DNA of 35,474 nucleotides, from the NCBI GenBank assembly GCA_030841085.1, contig JAVEDP010000007.1:79129-114602 (forward strand), given 5' to 3'. Numbering within the stretch: the first letter of the stretch is position 1; each line of letters starts with the position of its first letter. Under the pieces are notes generated by a model. It saw only the letters and a list, made by a program, of their open reading frames with translations. It was not told the origin of the DNA and searched no databases. Below are positions 34,461 through 35,474 of the stretch, one piece after another. Position numbers and translations under genes: made by a program. The stretch is from Pyrinomonadaceae bacterium (GTDB lineage: Bacteria; Acidobacteriota; Blastocatellia; Pyrinomonadales; Pyrinomonadaceae).

Positions 34461-35075
34461 TTAGGCGGCCACCCAGCCGGCAATTTTTTCCGTTTCGCCT
34501 TCCGGTTTCTTCCCGGGCATCAAGCCATGGAGCGCACTAAACGAACTCGGCACGTCTCGCTTACGTTGCGGCAAACCGTTTGTTTCCTGGCTCGCCTGAA
34601 GCGCTTCAGTCGCTTCGCTAATGAAGTAAAGCCGAGTGTTGCCAACTGTTTGAGTTCTAATTTCCCGCGTCCATAACAATAGGTTAGCAATCGCATCGCC
34701 GATTTCGTCTTTGCCGAGATGGGTTTCCTGTGCGATTTCTTTTTGCGTGCGCGCGCCTTTTTTGATTGCTTCTCTAACGCGCTCAATGGGCGAGAGCTTG
34801 CTTAAAACCCGGGGAAACATTGTTGAAGCGTTGCTGCTCTCGTTCAAGAGTGCGTCGGCGGAATCAAGCAGCGGTTGACTGACGTAACGCTTGCGGGCAG
34901 AACGGTATTCCTTCAGCGCGCGTCTGCTGTCAGTCACTTTTTTTCTAATGCAACTCTTGCAGTAAAGATTTCTTCCATCTTTGCGGGCGCGACAAACGCC
35001 AAATTCTCCTATTCGCAGTTCCTCAGCACAAATCGGGCACGTCTTCTTTTCCCAAAGATCCAATTCTTCCGTCAT
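34461..35075 (-). CDS. Zinc-finger plus winged-helix protein, unknown function
   Basis: 204 residues from the ATG at 35075 (GGAG 9 bases upstream); a TTG five codons earlier is possible. The N-terminus has a C-x2-C...C-x2-C ribbon (about 13-42, CPICAEELRIGEF and DGRNLYCKSCIRK) of the kind found ahead of phage endonuclease VII and HNH-like domains. The middle (about 95-155, SPIERVREAIKKGARTQKEI, then TQTVGNTRLYFI) looks like a winged helix. The tail is low complexity. No nuclease motif is seen, so it may be a DNA- or RNA-binding regulator. It overlaps a short upstream frame by ATGA. Confidence 0.75.
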   Translation of the reverse strand: MTEELDLWEKKTCPICAEELRIGEFGVCRARKDGRNLYCKSCIRKKVTDSRRALKEYRSARKRYVSQPLLDSADALLNESSNASTMFPRVLSKLSPIERVREAIKKGARTQKEIAQETHLGKDEIGDAIANLLLWTREIRTQTVGNTRLYFISEATEALQASQETNGLPQRKRDVPSSFSALHGLMPGKKPEGETEKIAGWVAA

Positions 35076-35167
35076 TTCCTGGGGCTCCAATCAACACGAT
35101 GTTCGAGAATCTTCGCTGGAAGAAACACTTCGCGCACAGTGCGGGCTTTGAGAAAAACTCCCGGCAC
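35072..35167 (-). CDS. Possible 31-aa frame coupled to the zinc-finger gene
   Basis: From a GTG at 35167: VPGVFLKARTVREVFLPAKI and a short tail ending WSPRK. Its TGA overlaps the ATG of the next gene (ATGA). The amino-acid content looks protein-like, but there is no ribosome site, and the frame is closed upstream near 35224. It may be a real mini-gene or the remnant of a longer one. In the rest of the stretch to 35339 I see only scraps, such as a 20-codon frame at about 35270-35208 and a small hairpin near 35236-35265. Confidence 0.3.
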   Translation of the reverse strand: MPGVFLKARTVREVFLPAKILEHRVDWSPRK

Positions 35168-35339
35168 AGCAGATTGGCGTTGAGTTGATTGGGGACGACT
35201 ACGTCTAAGAACGCAGGAACATCACCTGGTTTGCCTGAGTCTCTTCACTGCAATAAAGAGGACTCATCTATAAACACCTGATCGGGGCACCGTGTAGCAG
35301 GTCAGCGGGGACATTCAAAAATGTATAAGAGCAATTAAC

Positions 35340-35474
35340 CTACGGCACGATAAAAATCAGGTCCGACTCCAACGCTTCACATCCGGCAAACATCACTTCC
35401 GAACGAGGGAGTCGCATTATAGTGATCCGAAATTTTTTTGCAACTGCTTTCTCGATGAAAGGTGGTCCATCAAC
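35340..35474 (-). CDS. Possible C-terminal end of a gene entering from the right edge
   Basis: The minus-strand frame is open from the last base to a TAG at 35340-35342. It codes 44 residues with ordinary content (FIEKAVAKKFRITIMRLPRS, then VMFAGCEALESDLIFIVP). I do not recognise the family. The same stretch contains a good promoter-like pair (TTGCAA, 16 bases, TATAAT at 35416-35421 on the minus strand), so it could instead be a regulatory region for the zinc-finger gene. Confidence 0.4.
   Translation of the reverse strand, partial: VDGPPFIEKAVAKKFRITIMRLPRSEVMFAGCEALESDLIFIVP

Overview
The window reads like a chromosomal segment of a Gram-negative soil-type bacterium of moderately high GC, most likely an acidobacterium of the Blastocatellia/Pyrinomonadales kind. 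This placement is inference. It rests on the outer-membrane assembly genes (TamB, Omp85, a SurA-like chaperone), the gene mix, and the very dense dispersed short repeats. No rRNA, tRNA, CRISPR array, prophage or plasmid genes are visible.

Layout. 1-4.2 kb: 3' part of dxs with a terminator, an unknown single-pass membrane protein, tlyA and nadK (the common dxs-tlyA-nadK neighbourhood). 4.3-9 kb: a cation-coupled dicarboxylate/amino-acid symporter, a rhomboid protease, queF, a tiny membrane protein and an MFS transporter. 9.1-10.3 kb: a RibBA-like protein whose GTP cyclohydrolase II half has lost its zinc cysteines. 10.4-19.8 kb: an envelope-biogenesis cluster, tamB then an Omp85 protein 3 bp later, then a SurA-like chaperone without a PPIase domain. 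20-25.8 kb: a probable 57-aa gene coupled to a membrane protein with a SPOR-like tail, and convergent lhr helicase. 26-28.9 kb: yceH, a REP-associated tyrosine transposase (RAYT) flanked by its REP palindromes, and egtB. 29-31.8 kb, all on the minus strand: an AT-rich protein kinase, a selenocysteine-containing selD, and a DUF433/DUF5615 toxin-antitoxin pair. 31.9-35.5 kb: DUF72, VOC, EVE, bcp, a zinc-finger/winged-helix protein and small or partial genes at the right edge.

Two things stand out. First, selD is a selenoprotein gene. Its real start lies 69 bases upstream of the uninterrupted reading frame, and the catalytic position is an in-frame UGA (31118-31120) that opens a two-part hairpin resembling a bacterial SECIS. 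A plain gene caller would truncate it.

Second, the window is full of short repeats that have entered protein-coding sequence. Several unrelated tandem repeats share a 7-base period (GGCAGTC, GGACTTT, GGGTGTC, GAAACTC, AACTGAC, GCAGTGR). They supply the signal peptide of the SurA-like protein, the N-terminus of the symporter, two in-frame linkers in Lhr and one in EgtB; Lhr and EgtB share the peptide [10 protein letters not shown]. Palindromic repeats supply the N-terminal extension of the Omp85 protein and a third Lhr insert, and a 9-base repeat supplies the TlyA N-terminus. A separate REP/RAYT system has four copies here, three of them between convergent genes, and provides the stop codons of both the RAYT gene and egtB.
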